Part shown: positions 7,427 to 16,641 of the stretch, piece by piece | How positions within the stretch are numbered: the stretch's first letter is position 1 | How the letters are laid out: every line of letters starts with the position of its first letter | NCBI GenBank assembly: GCA_016208685.1 | Contig: JACQXM010000015.1 | Location: forward strand, 226,051-290,050 | Direction: 5' to 3' | Length of the DNA: 64,000 nt | Source: Planctomycetota bacterium | GTDB lineage: Bacteria > Planctomycetota > Phycisphaerae > UBA1845 | Notes under the pieces: generated by a model | The model's database searches: none | The model's input: only the letters and a program-made list of their open reading frames with translations | Told to the model about the DNA's origin: nothing | Translations under genes and position numbers: made by a program

Positions 7427-8830
7427 ATGACCCAGACAACGAAGCCCGCGTCGCCCGGCAAACCGCAAGCCGCGGTCCGCTGGCGGTGGTACCACTACTA
7501 CTTCCTGCTGGCGCTGTTCGACGTGGTGGTTATCGTCGCCGGCTTCCTGCTCCTGCAACAGACGCTCAGCTCCTATCATCGGGCGTTAAAGCGCCTGACC
7601 TCGATTCACGGCCGGCAGCAGTGGATCATCAGCCTGCGGCTCAAGGTGATCGACCTGAACGCCCCGGGCAACGATGTGTTCGAAACCCGCCGGGTGGACG
7701 AGTCCCGCACCCGCTTTGCACAGATGGAGGACCGACTGCGCCGCCTGCTGGTCCGGGAGCAGGAGTTCGAGGAGGACCTGTCGGAATTCCGCGCCCACGT
7801 GGAGAAAATGGTCGCGGAGGAAGGGCGCATCTTCGACCTGCTGGCGCCCGTGGAGCAGGAACCCACGTCGCCGGAACGGTTGCGCGAGGCCCTGGAAGCG
7901 GCATCGGTGGCCATGGCGGGCATGGATCGGGCGCAGGCCAACGCCTTGAACTCGCTCACCGAGCTCGACCAGCTCCTGCTCATGCAGACCGCCAGCCTGC
8001 TGAAAGAATACGGCAGCCGCCTTCAGCGTAGCGCCGCCGCAGCGCGCTACTTCGGGGGCGCCATGGTGGTCATTCTCGCCGGCGTGTTCTGGTACGGGCG
8101 CAAGCTCCAACGCCTGCACGACGAAATGCTGCTGCATGAGCAGCAAGTCGTGGCCGAGCGGCGCGAGCGCCTGGCGGCCGTAGGCGAAGTGTGTTCCGCC
8201 GTGGCCCACGGCATCCGCAACCCCCTGGCGGCGGTTTCCAGCTCAGCACAGCTCGTACTCGGGCACGCCGCCCTGGATGATGCGGCGCGCCGTCGTGTCG
8301 GGGACATCCTCGCCGAGTGCCGCCGGCTCGATCAGCGCATTACGCGGCTGCTCAACTTCGCCGCCGTTCCCTTGCGGGCCCCGGAAGTCTACGACCTGGC
8401 GACGGTGATCGAGCAGGCGATCCACGAGGTGCGGCCCGGCCTGGAGGAACGCAACTTGCGCCTGACGCGGGAGTTTGATCCTCCGCCCCTTGCCGTCAGG
8501 GGCGACCGCGAGCGCATGACGCAGAGCATCATCGAACTGATCGCCAACGCCATGGACCACGTCCCCGCGGGCGGCTCCATTCACATCGCGTGCCACCGGG
8601 ACCTGACCCGTGAACGCACTGTGATACTCGACATCGCGGACGACGGCCCGGGAATTCCTGAGCACGCCCGAGCCCACGTCTTCGAGCTGTTCTTCACCTC
8701 CAAACCCCAGGGGACGGGCATCGGACTGGCCTCCGTGAAGCGCGCCGTGGAGTTCCACGGTGGAACGGTATGCGTGGTCGCCGATGGTCGCCCGGGGGCC
8801 CACGTTCGGATCACGCTGCCCACGGTCTGA
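7427..8830 (+). CDS. NtrB-like membrane histidine kinase
   Basis: 467 residues. There are two transmembrane helices (about 25-45, YFLLALFDVVVIVAGFLLL, and about 210-225, FGGAMVVILAGVFWYG) flanking a helical, probably periplasmic sensor region. A DHp domain follows with the H-box VAHGIRNPLAAVSS. The HATPase domain has the N-box (IIELIANAMDHV), G1 box (DIADDGPGIPEH) and G2 box (GTGIGLASVKRAVEFHGG). This is the usual architecture of kinases paired with NtrC-type regulators. It is transcribed away from that regulator (7226) across a 200-bp shared upstream region, supporting a two-component pair. The signal sensed is unknown. Confidence 0.92.
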   Translation: MTQTTKPASPGKPQAAVRWRWYHYYFLLALFDVVVIVAGFLLLQQTLSSYHRALKRLTSIHGRQQWIISLRLKVIDLNAPGNDVFETRRVDESRTRFAQMEDRLRRLLVREQEFEEDLSEFRAHVEKMVAEEGRIFDLLAPVEQEPTSPERLREALEAASVAMAGMDRAQANALNSLTELDQLLLMQTASLLKEYGSRLQRSAAAARYFGGAMVVILAGVFWYGRKLQRLHDEMLLHEQQVVAERRERLAAVGEVCSAVAHGIRNPLAAVSSSAQLVLGHAALDDAARRRVGDILAECRRLDQRITRLLNFAAVPLRAPEVYDLATVIEQAIHEVRPGLEERNLRLTREFDPPPLAVRGDRERMTQSIIELIANAMDHVPAGGSIHIACHRDLTRERTVILDIADDGPGIPEHARAHVFELFFTSKPQGTGIGLASVKRAVEFHGGTVCVVADGRPGAHVRITLPTV

Positions 8831-8997
8831 GCGGGCGTCGCCGAGGCGGCGCTCCGGGCCCCGGCGCGGAACGCCTTGACCGTCCCAGCGGCCACGACGA
8901 CCATGCCGCTTACGCAGGGAACCCGTCTTAGCGGGTCCGCGCTGCGGTCCGGGGCAACGTCCCGCTGACGGGAGGCCGGGTCGCTCGGAGCGAGGGT

Positions 8998-9303
8998 ATG
9001 GCGGCGAATCTGGACGCGGCGGCGGTGCGGCACGTGGCCCATCTGGCGCGGCTGAACATTTCGGATGCCGAGGTGGCGCTCTACGCCGAGCAGTTGTCCA
9101 GGGTCCTGGGCTACATGGAGCAACTTGGCGAGCTCGCGACGGACGGGATCGCCCCCACCGCCCATCCACTTCCCGTCGTGAATGTCTTTCGCGACGACGT
9201 GCCGGTCGAGCCGTGGGATCCCCAGCGCGCGCTTCAGAATGCCCCGCAGCGGCAAGGCGCGTTCTTCCGCGTGCCCAAAGTGCTCGACCAGGACAGCGCG
9301 TAG
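8998..9303 (+). CDS. gatC: Asp-tRNA(Asn)/Glu-tRNA(Gln) amidotransferase subunit C
   Basis: GatC stabilises the GatCAB complex that amidates misacylated Glu-tRNA(Gln) or Asp-tRNA(Asn). The 101-residue product has the family core [24 protein letters not shown], the [15 protein letters not shown] segment and the extended C-terminal tail with LRNVFRDDV-like [16 protein letters not shown] lies seven bases before the ATG. gatA follows 11 bp later, so the two are cotranscribed; gatB is not in this window. Confidence 0.93.
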   Translation: MAANLDAAAVRHVAHLARLNISDAEVALYAEQLSRVLGYMEQLGELATDGIAPTAHPLPVVNVFRDDVPVEPWDPQRALQNAPQRQGAFFRVPKVLDQDSA

Positions 9304-9314
9304 GACGCGGAAGC

Positions 9315-10775
9315 ATGGGCGCGATCATCGACATCTCGCGCGGCGTCCGGGCCGGGGTCCAGTCCGCGGAAGGCGCGGTCCGCGCGGCGCTGGATCGCGT
9401 GCACAAGGCCAACCATTCGCTGAACGCCCTGCTGGCGTGCGACGCCGATCGGGCACTGGAACGGGCACGAGCCCTCGACGCCGCCCGGGTCGCGGGGCAC
9501 GACCCGGGCCCCCTGGCCGGCGTACCCCTGGCGCTTAAGGACAATATCTGCACGCCGTTCGGGATCACCACCTGCGGCTCGCGAATTCTCGGGACCTTCG
9601 CCTCGCAATACGCCGCGCACGTTGTGGAACGCCTGGAGTTCGCGGGTGCCGTGATCATCGGCAAGACCAACCTCGACGAGTTCGCAATGGGGTCGAGCAC
9701 GGAGAACAGCGCTTTCTCACCGACCCGAAACCCCTGGGACCTGGCGCGCGTGGCGGGCGGCTCGTCCGGCGGCTCGTGCGCCGCGGTGGCCGCGCGCCTG
9801 GTTCCCGGCGCGCTGGGCAGCGACACCGGCGGGTCCATCCGGCAGCCGGCATCGTTCTGCGGCGTCACCGGCCTGAAGCCGACCTACGGAAGGGTGTCAC
9901 GATTCGGCCTGGTGGCTTTCGGCAGCAGCCTGGATCAGATCGGGCCCATCGCCGAGGATGCCGGCGACGTGGCACTGCTCCTGAAGGTCATCGCGGGGCA
10001 TGACGCCCGCGATTCCACCAGCGTGGACGTGCCCGTGCCCGACTACCTGGCGGCGCTGGACCGTCCGCTCGCCGGGCTGCGCGTCGGCGTCAGCGAAGAG
10101 TACTTCGGCGAGGGGCTGGACAGCGAGGTCCGCCGGGCGGTCGAGGTGGCGATCGCGGAGCTTGAGCGCGGCGGGGCGGTGGTGGTCCCCGTTCACCTGC
10201 CGCACATGAAGTATGCCATCGCGTGCTACTACATCGTGGCCACGGCAGAGGCTTCGAGCAACCTGGCACGGTTCGACGGCGTGCACTACGGACACCGCAC
10301 GGAGAACCCCCGGGACTTCATGGACGTGTACGCCGCGTCGCGCGGGGAGGCCTTCGGCCCCGAGGTCAAGCGCCGCATCATGCTCGGCACCTACGTTCTC
10401 TCCAGCGGCTACTACGACGCCTACTACCTCAAGGCGCTCAAGGTACGCACGCTGATTCGCCGGGACTTCGAGCGCGCCTTCGAGCAGGTCGACGTCATCG
10501 CCTCGCCCGTGGCGCCTTCGCCTGCGTTCCTGGTGGGCGAGAAGGCCGTCGATCCACTGGCCATGTATCTCTCGGACGTGTACAGCGTGTCGGCGAACCT
10601 CGCGGGCATTCCCGCCGTCAGTCTGCCCTGCGGCTTCACTGCCGCCGGCCTGCCCATCGGAATGCAGTTGATGGGCCGCATGATGGACGAGGGAACCCTG
10701 CTGGCCGCGGCGCACCAGTACCAGCTTCGCACGGACCATCACCGCCAACGCCCCCCGGCGTTCGCCGAGCTCTAG
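9315..10775 (+). CDS. gatA: Asp-tRNA(Asn)/Glu-tRNA(Gln) amidotransferase subunit A
   Basis: GatA is the amidase subunit that releases ammonia from glutamine for transamidation. In 486 residues the amidase-signature triad is intact: Lys in [12 protein letters not shown], the cis-Ser in [10 protein letters not shown] and the nucleophile Ser in [16 protein letters not shown]. The tRNA-facing motif [19 protein letters not shown] is typical of GatA rather than other amidases. The same frame is open from 9213, but that overlaps gatC; the ATG at 9315 ([11 protein letters not shown]) sits just after the gatC stop and gives the standard N-terminus. A GNAT gene follows 9 bp downstream. Confidence 0.96.
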   Translation: MGAIIDISRGVRAGVQSAEGAVRAALDRVHKANHSLNALLACDADRALERARALDAARVAGHDPGPLAGVPLALKDNICTPFGITTCGSRILGTFASQYAAHVVERLEFAGAVIIGKTNLDEFAMGSSTENSAFSPTRNPWDLARVAGGSSGGSCAAVAARLVPGALGSDTGGSIRQPASFCGVTGLKPTYGRVSRFGLVAFGSSLDQIGPIAEDAGDVALLLKVIAGHDARDSTSVDVPVPDYLAALDRPLAGLRVGVSEEYFGEGLDSEVRRAVEVAIAELERGGAVVVPVHLPHMKYAIACYYIVATAEASSNLARFDGVHYGHRTENPRDFMDVYAASRGEAFGPEVKRRIMLGTYVLSSGYYDAYYLKALKVRTLIRRDFERAFEQVDVIASPVAPSPAFLVGEKAVDPLAMYLSDVYSVSANLAGIPAVSLPCGFTAAGLPIGMQLMGRMMDEGTLLAAAHQYQLRTDHHRQRPPAFAEL

Positions 10776-10784
10776 CAGGCGCCC

Positions 10785-11579
10785 ATGCAACGATCCACCG
10801 TCGCTTCGCTGCTGCGTTCCACGCAGGCTTATTGCAGTCAGATATGTGACAAGGAAACGCTGCCCTTCGGCATCGCTTACTATAGCCGTCGCTTCGCGGC
10901 TTTACCGCAGGCGAATCAGTTGCGGGAGGTGGTTTTCGACGATCCCGGCCGGATCGCCGCAGCGTTCGACCAGGCCCAGGCGTGGTTCGCGCAGCGCGAA
11001 CTGGTGTGCCATCGGTGGGCACCCGCCGAGGGACAGGCGCCGCAGCCCATCGGCGCATGCCTGGCTTCCCGCGGTTTTCTGCCCCGAGCCAGCGTCGCCC
11101 TGGCGCTGACCCAATGGCCTCAACTGGAGGTGCCGGCCGGCGTGCGCGTGCTGCCCGCGCGGGCCGTGCGTGCCGCGTTCCTCGCCTCCTACGCAGGGCT
11201 GGATGCTCCGTCCGCGGCGGTCGAAGCACAGGAGCGCGAATCTGCCGGCGAGCGGCTCGACGATCCGCAGTTCGACGCCTTCGTGGCCGTCATCGACGGC
11301 GAGCCGGCGGGGCGCGGCGCGCTCTACCAGGTGGGCGACATGGCACGGATCATTGATCTTTTCATCCGTCCTGTCGGCCTCGACCGCGGCGCTGATCGTG
11401 CCCTCCTGGCGCACCTGCTCACGCTCGCCAGGCGTCTGGCCATGCGCCACATCTATGCGCAGGTGGAAGCGGAGCAACGCGGATGCCTGGAACTGCTCCA
11501 GCGCGCGGGTTTTGTCGCCGACGGCGAGATCGTCGAGTTCCACCGGCAGCCGGCGCCGCCGCCGCGGGCCTGGTGCTGA
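10785..11579 (+). CDS. GNAT-family N-acetyltransferase
   Basis: 264 residues, nine bases after gatA and probably cotranscribed. The N-terminal half (to about residue 120) is poorly conserved and may be a degenerate first GNAT repeat. The C-terminal half shows the GNAT fold: a beta strand DAFVAVIDGEPAGRGALYQVGDMARIIDLFI, the acetyl-CoA loop region around GLDRGADRALLAHLLTLAR, the strand IYAQVEAEQRGCLELLQRAGF, then a final strand. The pyrophosphate loop lacks the perfect Q/RxxGxG/A signature, so CoA binding is likely but weaker to read. The substrate is unknown. It converges with guaA, with 30 bp between the stops. Confidence 0.75.
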   Translation: MQRSTVASLLRSTQAYCSQICDKETLPFGIAYYSRRFAALPQANQLREVVFDDPGRIAAAFDQAQAWFAQRELVCHRWAPAEGQAPQPIGACLASRGFLPRASVALALTQWPQLEVPAGVRVLPARAVRAAFLASYAGLDAPSAAVEAQERESAGERLDDPQFDAFVAVIDGEPAGRGALYQVGDMARIIDLFIRPVGLDRGADRALLAHLLTLARRLAMRHIYAQVEAEQRGCLELLQRAGFVADGEIVEFHRQPAPPPRAWC

Positions 11580-11609
11580 TCGTCCCCGCAGGCAAAGGGC
11601 CGGACGCGG

Positions 11610-13160
11610 CTATTCCCACTCGATGGTCGCCGGAGGTTTCGAGGAAACGTCGTATACCACGCGGTTGATGCCCTCGACCTCGTTCATGATGCGGTTGGCG
11701 ACCCGCCCCAGCAGTTCGAAGTCGATGTGCACCCAATCCGCGGTCATGAAGTCCGCGCTTTCCACCAGGCGCACCGCCGCCACGTGCTGCCCGGCGTAGC
11801 TGCGGTCGTCGCCCATCACCCCCACGGTGCTCACCGGCAGCAGCACGCAGAACGCCTGCGCGATCTTGTTGTACCAGCCCGCCGAGCGGATCTCCTCGAT
11901 GAGCACGTCATCCGCCTCGCGCAACAGGCGCAGGCGGTCCCGCGTTACCGCTCCGGCGATGCGCACCGCCAGTCCCGGGCCGGGGAACGGATGCCGCCAG
12001 ACGATCTCCTCCGGCAGCCCCAGGTGTTCGCCCACGCGGCGGACCTCGTCCTTGAACAGGTCGCGCAGGGGCTCAACCAGCTCGAACCCCAGGTCCGCGG
12101 GCAGTCCGCCGACGTTGTGGTGCAGCTTGATGTTCGCCGTCTGGCCCGCGGCGCCGTGGCCGGACTCGATCACGTCCGGGTACAGCGTGCCCTGCGCCAG
12201 GAACCTCGCCCCGGGGATGGTCCGCGCTTCGTTCTTGAATACTTCGATGAACTCGTGGCCGATGATCGTCCGCTTGCGCTGCGGGTCGGTAACGCCCTCG
12301 AGCTTGTCGAGAAAGCGCTCTCCCGCGTCCACCACCCGCAGGTCCACCTTGAAATGCTGGCGGAAGGTCGATTCCACCAGGTCCACCTCGCGGTTGCGCA
12401 TCAGCCCGTTGTCCACGAAGATGCAGGTAAGGCGGTCGCCGATCGCCTGGTGGATCAGGGCCGCGGTCACGCTGCTGTCCACGCCGCCGGAAAGGCCGCA
12501 GATCACCCGCGCCTTCTCACCGACCTGCCTGCGGATGGCGGCCACGGAATCCTGGATGACGCTGCTGACCTGCCACTCCCCCTTGCAGCCGCAGATGTCG
12601 TACAGGAAGTTGCGGATGATCTGCCCGCCGCAGGGCGTGTGCGACACCTCAGGATGGAATTGCACGCCGTAGACGGGGCGGCTGCGGTGCCGCACCGCGG
12701 CGATCGGGCAATGCTGCGTCCGTGCCAGCGGCACGAACTCTGGCGACAGTGCGGTCACCACGTCGCCGTGGCTCATCCACACCGACGTCTGCTGCGGCAC
12801 GTGCGCCAGCAGGACGTTGGGCTCCAGGACTTCGAGCACCGTCCGCCCGAACTCGCGCGCCTCGCCGGCGTGCACCTCCCCCCCCAGCAGGTGACACGCC
12901 AGTTGCAGTCCGTAACAGATCCCCAGCACCGGCACCGGCAGGGCGAGGACTTCCGGTGAACATCGCGGCGCGCCGGCCGCGTACACGCTCGCCGGACCCC
13001 CGGAGAGTATCAACCCCACAACGTTCTGTCGCTCCAGCTCCTCAACCGTCACCGCGGCGGGCACGATTACGCTGTGTACGTGGTTCTCCCGCACGCGCCG
13101 CGCGATGAGCTGCACGTACTGCCCGCCGAAATCCAGGATCGCAATCGTCGGTGGTCGCAT
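11610..13160 (-). CDS. guaA: GMP synthase (glutamine-hydrolysing)
   Basis: Converts XMP to GMP with ATP and glutamine in purine synthesis. The 516 residues contain a class I glutamine amidotransferase domain with nucleophile Cys in GICYGLQLACHLLGGE and the His-Glu pair in GVQFHPEVSHT. It is followed by the ATP-pyrophosphatase domain with PP-loop GLSGGVDSSVTAALI and the C-terminal dimerisation domain ending KPPATIEWE, the conserved terminus of the family. It starts immediately after the stop of the membrane gene at 13161, so translation of the two is probably coupled. guaB lies just upstream on the same strand (14749-16248), grouping both GMP-branch enzymes. Confidence 0.97.
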   Translation of the reverse strand: MRPPTIAILDFGGQYVQLIARRVRENHVHSVIVPAAVTVEELERQNVVGLILSGGPASVYAAGAPRCSPEVLALPVPVLGICYGLQLACHLLGGEVHAGEAREFGRTVLEVLEPNVLLAHVPQQTSVWMSHGDVVTALSPEFVPLARTQHCPIAAVRHRSRPVYGVQFHPEVSHTPCGGQIIRNFLYDICGCKGEWQVSSVIQDSVAAIRRQVGEKARVICGLSGGVDSSVTAALIHQAIGDRLTCIFVDNGLMRNREVDLVESTFRQHFKVDLRVVDAGERFLDKLEGVTDPQRKRTIIGHEFIEVFKNEARTIPGARFLAQGTLYPDVIESGHGAAGQTANIKLHHNVGGLPADLGFELVEPLRDLFKDEVRRVGEHLGLPEEIVWRHPFPGPGLAVRIAGAVTRDRLRLLREADDVLIEEIRSAGWYNKIAQAFCVLLPVSTVGVMGDDRSYAGQHVAAVRLVESADFMTADWVHIDFELLGRVANRIMNEVEGINRVVYDVSSKPPATIEWE

Positions 13161-14135
13161 CTAAAAATTCACTCGCAGGCGCACAAAAAGCGGGTCATAG
13201 GCCTGCCGCAGGGCATATCCGCCGCTCAGCAGCAGCCCAACAAAAAGCAGCGGCGCGACGGCCGCCAGGCACACCGACACCCGCCCGCGCGCCCGCGGCG
13301 GCGCCGTGGCCCCCAACCGCACCAGCCAGAACCACCACAACACTCCCCCCAGCGCCGCCACCACGCCCGCCGCCGTCTCAAAGGCGAACGCCGCGGGACG
13401 AATCATCCACCGTGCCATCTCACTGACATAGGACACCGGCACCAGAGAGGCAACCAGCGCGGCGACCAGCAGGGGAATGCTCCACGCCGTGCTGTAGTGC
13501 AGGGCCGCGGTCATGCGCTGTTCGTGGCGGTACGTTTCCCCATGCGCGCGCGTGACGGCCACACGAACCAGCATCGCGACTACCGTCAGCAGCACCCACG
13601 CCGCCAGGAAGCCGCTCGCCAGACCGATGACCATCTGCACCGGACTCCACCACAGGTCCACGGCGCGTTCGGGCGGCAGGTCGAGGGGCAGCGGTCGCGG
13701 GGCGGCGGCGGCGTGCAGCCATCCCCGTCCGAGCGGCGTGATCGAACCCGTGGGTTCGATGGCCGGCGTGCGGCTCACCCAGCGCCATCCGGTGTGGGCG
13801 GCCACAAAGACCGCCAGCCCCAACGAGAGCAGCAGAAGGTTGATGCGGTGAAAGCGCCGCGAGGCCGCCGAGGCACGCATCAGCGCCAGGTGGTGCAGTC
13901 GATCAGACCCGGCAAACCAGACCCATTCGAGCATGGTCCGCCAGCCGGAGGTGCCCGCGGAGTAGCTGTTGGCGTAGGGCGATACGTCCTGCCCGGTAAC
14001 CCGGGAATCGCCGAACGCCAGTCCGCACAGCGGGCAGGCGGCCGGCACCGGCGGGTGTAATCGCTGACCGCAGCCGGGGCAGCGACGTACGTCGGTGCGG
14101 AACGAGTGCGGCGCTGTGGTGGCGGACTGGGTCAC
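13161..14135 (-). CDS. Zinc-ribbon polytopic membrane protein (Yip1-like), unknown function
   Basis: 324 residues. A cytosolic N-terminal zinc ribbon (CPGCGQRLHPPVPAACPLCG, residues 19-38) is followed by five or six hydrophobic segments: FHRINLLLLSLGLAVFVAA, MVIGLASGFLAAWVLLTVVAML, WSIPLLVAALVASLVPV, AAGVVAALGGVLWWFWLV and CLAAVAPLLFVGLLLSGG. The arrangement is common in planctomycetal Yip1-like proteins. The stop codon directly abuts the guaA start codon, so the two genes form one unit with translational coupling. Function unknown; the operon link to GMP synthesis may be incidental. Confidence 0.8.
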   Translation of the reverse strand: MTQSATTAPHSFRTDVRRCPGCGQRLHPPVPAACPLCGLAFGDSRVTGQDVSPYANSYSAGTSGWRTMLEWVWFAGSDRLHHLALMRASAASRRFHRINLLLLSLGLAVFVAAHTGWRWVSRTPAIEPTGSITPLGRGWLHAAAAPRPLPLDLPPERAVDLWWSPVQMVIGLASGFLAAWVLLTVVAMLVRVAVTRAHGETYRHEQRMTAALHYSTAWSIPLLVAALVASLVPVSYVSEMARWMIRPAAFAFETAAGVVAALGGVLWWFWLVRLGATAPPRARGRVSVCLAAVAPLLFVGLLLSGGYALRQAYDPLFVRLRVNF

Positions 14136-14159
14136 AAGCGAGGCGTCTCCCGGCCCGCA

Positions 14160-14756
14160 CTACGGGCCTGCGGCGGTCGCCGCTTCCGCACGCGCCGCGT
14201 CGTGGTCCATGGCGCCCGCCGCCTGACGGCTGATCACCCCGTCGCTAGCCATCACCGTGGTGGGCGGCGTCACCAGGGCGGAGATCGGAAACAAGCCGCC
14301 GTTCAAGAGGAATCGGCAGGGGCCGTAGGGCAGGTACAGGTAATCCGCCCCGTTCCACGCGAATCTGCCGTCGTCGCTGCCGCGGTCCTCGAACGGGTCC
14401 TCGAAGTAAAGGGCCCCGTGCGTCACCGAGCCGTCCACGGGCGCTGCTACGCGCTCGGAAAACGGTCGATGCGCGGATGCCGTCGCCGCGCCCGCGGCAC
14501 GAACGCCCTCCACGGAGGGCGTGGTCACCGGCGGCTCCTCGCGCATTTCGTCGCGCCAGGGGTTGACCATGAGCGAGCAGCCCCACGTTCCGAACGAAAT
14601 CCCCACGACCAACAGCGAGGACAGCGGTTTCCTATCGCGTGAACCAAGCGCGTTCGGCTCGTGCCCCCTTGCGCCGCGAGCGCCTCCCTTCGTGCCCGCG
14701 CACCTTCGTGCCTTCGTGCCTTCGCCTACCGCCCTTGCCAGTTCCGCTCTAATCAC
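14160..14756 (-). CDS. Hypothetical exported protein or lipoprotein between guaB and the membrane gene
   Basis: The only in-frame start before the signal-like segment is the GTG at 14756, which overlaps the guaB stop by eight bases. A basic stretch then leads into a hydrophobic segment and Cys (SSLLVVGISFGTWGCSL), resembling a signal peptide with a poor lipobox (T-W-G-C). The mature part is about 130 residues with no recognised domain (ALYFEDPFEDRG, FAWNGADYLYLPYGPCRFLL). The 45 residues before the signal are largely encoded by CTTCGTGCC-type repeats (14688-14725), so the N-terminus may have been rebuilt by a repeat insertion and the gene could be damaged. Confidence 0.6.
   Translation of the reverse strand: MIRAELARAVGEGTKARRCAGTKGGARGARGHEPNALGSRDRKPLSSLLVVGISFGTWGCSLMVNPWRDEMREEPPVTTPSVEGVRAAGAATASAHRPFSERVAAPVDGSVTHGALYFEDPFEDRGSDDGRFAWNGADYLYLPYGPCRFLLNGGLFPISALVTPPTTVMASDGVISRQAAGAMDHDAARAEAATAAGP
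14688..14725. repeat. Short tandem CTTCGTGCC repeat
   Basis: The units CTTCGTGCC, CTTCGTGCC and CTTCGTGCC-like copies recur four times, interrupted once by CGCGCAC. Low-complexity tracts of this wording are scattered in G+C-rich intergenic DNA. Here the tract falls inside the apparent N-terminus of the lipoprotein-like gene. Confidence 0.6.
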
Positions 14757-16248
14757 TGTGATACTCCACCGCGTAATTCGGTGATTCCTTGGTAATCATC
14801 ACGTCGTGAGGATGCGATTCCGCAACGCCCGCGGCGGTCACGCGGCAGAAGGTGGTCTGCGTTCGCAGGTCCTCGATGCCGCGAGCGCCGCAGTACCCCA
14901 TGCCGGCGCGCAGTCCGCCGACGAGCTGGTAAACAAAGTCCGCCAGCGGGCCGCGGAACGGCACTCGTCCCTCCACGCCCTCGGGAACCAGCTTGCTGGA
15001 GGCGGTGCCGCTCTTCTGACCATAGCGCTCCGCCGAGCCCTTCACCATGGCCCCCAGCGAACCCATGCCGCGGTATTCCTTGAACCGGCGGCCCTTCCAG
15101 GTCACCGCTTCGCCCGGCGCCTCCTCCAGGCCGGCGAAGAGCGAACCGATCATCACCGTGTGCGCGCCGGCGGCCAGTGCCTTGGTGATGTCGCCGGATT
15201 GGCGAACGCCGCCGTCGGCGATGACCGGGATTCCCGCCGGACCGGCCACCGAACACACGTTCATTACCGCCGTGAACTGCGGGACGCCCACGCCCGACAC
15301 CACCCGCGTGGTGCAGATGCTGCCCGGGCCGATGCCGACCTTCAGGGCATCCACGCCGGCGGCGATGAGGTCCGTGGCCGCTTCCGGGGTGGCGATGTTG
15401 CCCGCCACCAGGTCGATGGCGTGCCTGCCGCGAATCTGTTTGACCGTTTCCACGACGTTGTCGCTATGCCCGTGGGCGGTGTCCACCACGATGACGTCAA
15501 CGTCGCTGGCGATGAGCGCCTCGACGCGGTCGTAATCGTGAACGCCCACGGCCGCACCCACCCGCAACCGGCCTCGCGCGTCCTTGCAACTGGTAGGGTA
15601 ATGGCGGCTGCGCTCGATGTCGCGCATCGAGATCAACCCCGCCAGTTTGTGGTCCTTGTCCACCAGCAGGAGCTTTTCCACCTTGGCGCGGTTGAGGATT
15701 TCCGACGCCTCCTCCAGGCTGGTTCCCGGCGGGCCGGTGACCAGGTTCCGCGAAGTCATGACGTCGCGGATCTTGAGGTTCACGTTTTCCAGGAACTTCA
15801 TGTCGCGCCGGGTGATGATGCCCACCAGCCGGCCGCGATCGTCCACGATGGGCACGCCGGAGATGTTGTGCAGCGACATCACCTCCTGCGCCTTGGATAC
15901 CGGCACGTCCGGACCGAGGGTGACGGGGTCCAGGATCACGCCGCTCTCTGAACGCTTCACCTTGCGCACCTCGCGGCACTGCGCCTCCACCGAGAGGTTC
16001 TTGTGAATGATGCCGATGCCCCCTTCCTGCGCCAGGGCGATGGCCATGCGCGACTCGGTGACGGTGTCCATCGCCGCGGAGACCAGGGGTATGTTGAGCT
16101 TGATGCGCCGGGTCAGCAGCGTGCTGACGTCGATCTCGTCCGGCAGCACCGAGGAGCGCCGCGGAAGCAGCAGAACGTCATCGAACGTCAGCCCGTCGTA
16201 CGTAACCCGACCGCTGGCAGGCTGCACGGGTGCCGAACCTGTGGCCAT
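14749..16248 (-). CDS. guaB: IMP dehydrogenase
   Basis: Oxidises IMP to XMP with NAD+, the rate-limiting step toward GMP. The 499 residues show the TIM-barrel N-terminus ([13 protein letters not shown]), tandem CBS domains (about residues 95-215, [22 protein letters not shown] and [20 protein letters not shown]), the catalytic Cys loop [18 protein letters not shown], the substrate-phosphate loop [20 protein letters not shown], and the mobile flap [10 protein letters not shown]. The length is standard. It heads a minus-strand set continuing through a lipoprotein, a membrane protein and guaA. Confidence 0.97.
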   Translation of the reverse strand: MATGSAPVQPASGRVTYDGLTFDDVLLLPRRSSVLPDEIDVSTLLTRRIKLNIPLVSAAMDTVTESRMAIALAQEGGIGIIHKNLSVEAQCREVRKVKRSESGVILDPVTLGPDVPVSKAQEVMSLHNISGVPIVDDRGRLVGIITRRDMKFLENVNLKIRDVMTSRNLVTGPPGTSLEEASEILNRAKVEKLLLVDKDHKLAGLISMRDIERSRHYPTSCKDARGRLRVGAAVGVHDYDRVEALIASDVDVIVVDTAHGHSDNVVETVKQIRGRHAIDLVAGNIATPEAATDLIAAGVDALKVGIGPGSICTTRVVSGVGVPQFTAVMNVCSVAGPAGIPVIADGGVRQSGDITKALAAGAHTVMIGSLFAGLEEAPGEAVTWKGRRFKEYRGMGSLGAMVKGSAERYGQKSGTASSKLVPEGVEGRVPFRGPLADFVYQLVGGLRAGMGYCGARGIEDLRTQTTFCRVTAAGVAESHPHDVMITKESPNYAVEYHSD

Positions 16249-16376
16249 GCAGGGTACCTTTCCTCAAAGCACCGAGCATGACTCATACGCCCGCGGGCGG
16301 GAGGCGTCAAGACCGGCCGGGCGGCGTCTCGGGGGGCGTGATCGAGGGAGCCCTTGCGCCGGCTGCGAACCCGTAG
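16249..16376. other. Short guaB upstream region
   Basis: 128 bp between the guaB start and the aminotransferase remnant; presumably contains the guaB promoter. No clear -35/-10 pair or riboswitch fold was recognised. Confidence 0.4.
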
Positions 16377-16556
16377 ACCCGGCCGGCGCACGAAGGACCC
16401 GCCAGCGCCTTCGCGGAAGAGGCCTTCGGGCGAAGCGTGCTGATCATCTCCGGAGAGGTCTTCAGCGAGCGTGACACACACTTTCGCATCAGCTACGCCG
16501 CCCCGGACGAGCACCTCCGCCGCGGCTGCGCCGTGCTGCGGGCGATTGCAGGGTAG
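16377..16556 (+). pseudogene. C-terminal remnant of a class I/II aminotransferase
   Basis: Translating from just after the TAG at about 16374 gives 59 residues to the TAG at 16554-16556. They include [20 protein letters not shown] and YAAPDEHLRRGCAVLRAIAG, the characteristic last strand and helix of fold-type I PLP aminotransferases (FRISYA...DE.L..G...L). No start codon, PLP lysine or N-terminal domain is present, and the upstream bases do not continue the family in any frame I could follow. This is a decayed or truncated gene, not a small protein. Confidence 0.62.
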
Positions 16557-16641
16557 ACCGGCGGGCGACGGCCCGCCGCCGTGGCGGCAGACAGGTTGAG
16601 CCCGCGGAGCCGCGCTCCAACCGTACGGCTATGGCTGCGCG

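Noticed and set aside
6060..7430. Long plus-strand frame opposite the NtrC-type gene
   Set aside because: Antisense shadow; the minus strand encodes an unambiguous AAA+ regulator.
14806..15951. Long plus-strand frame opposite guaB
   Set aside because: Shadow of guaB; no domain.
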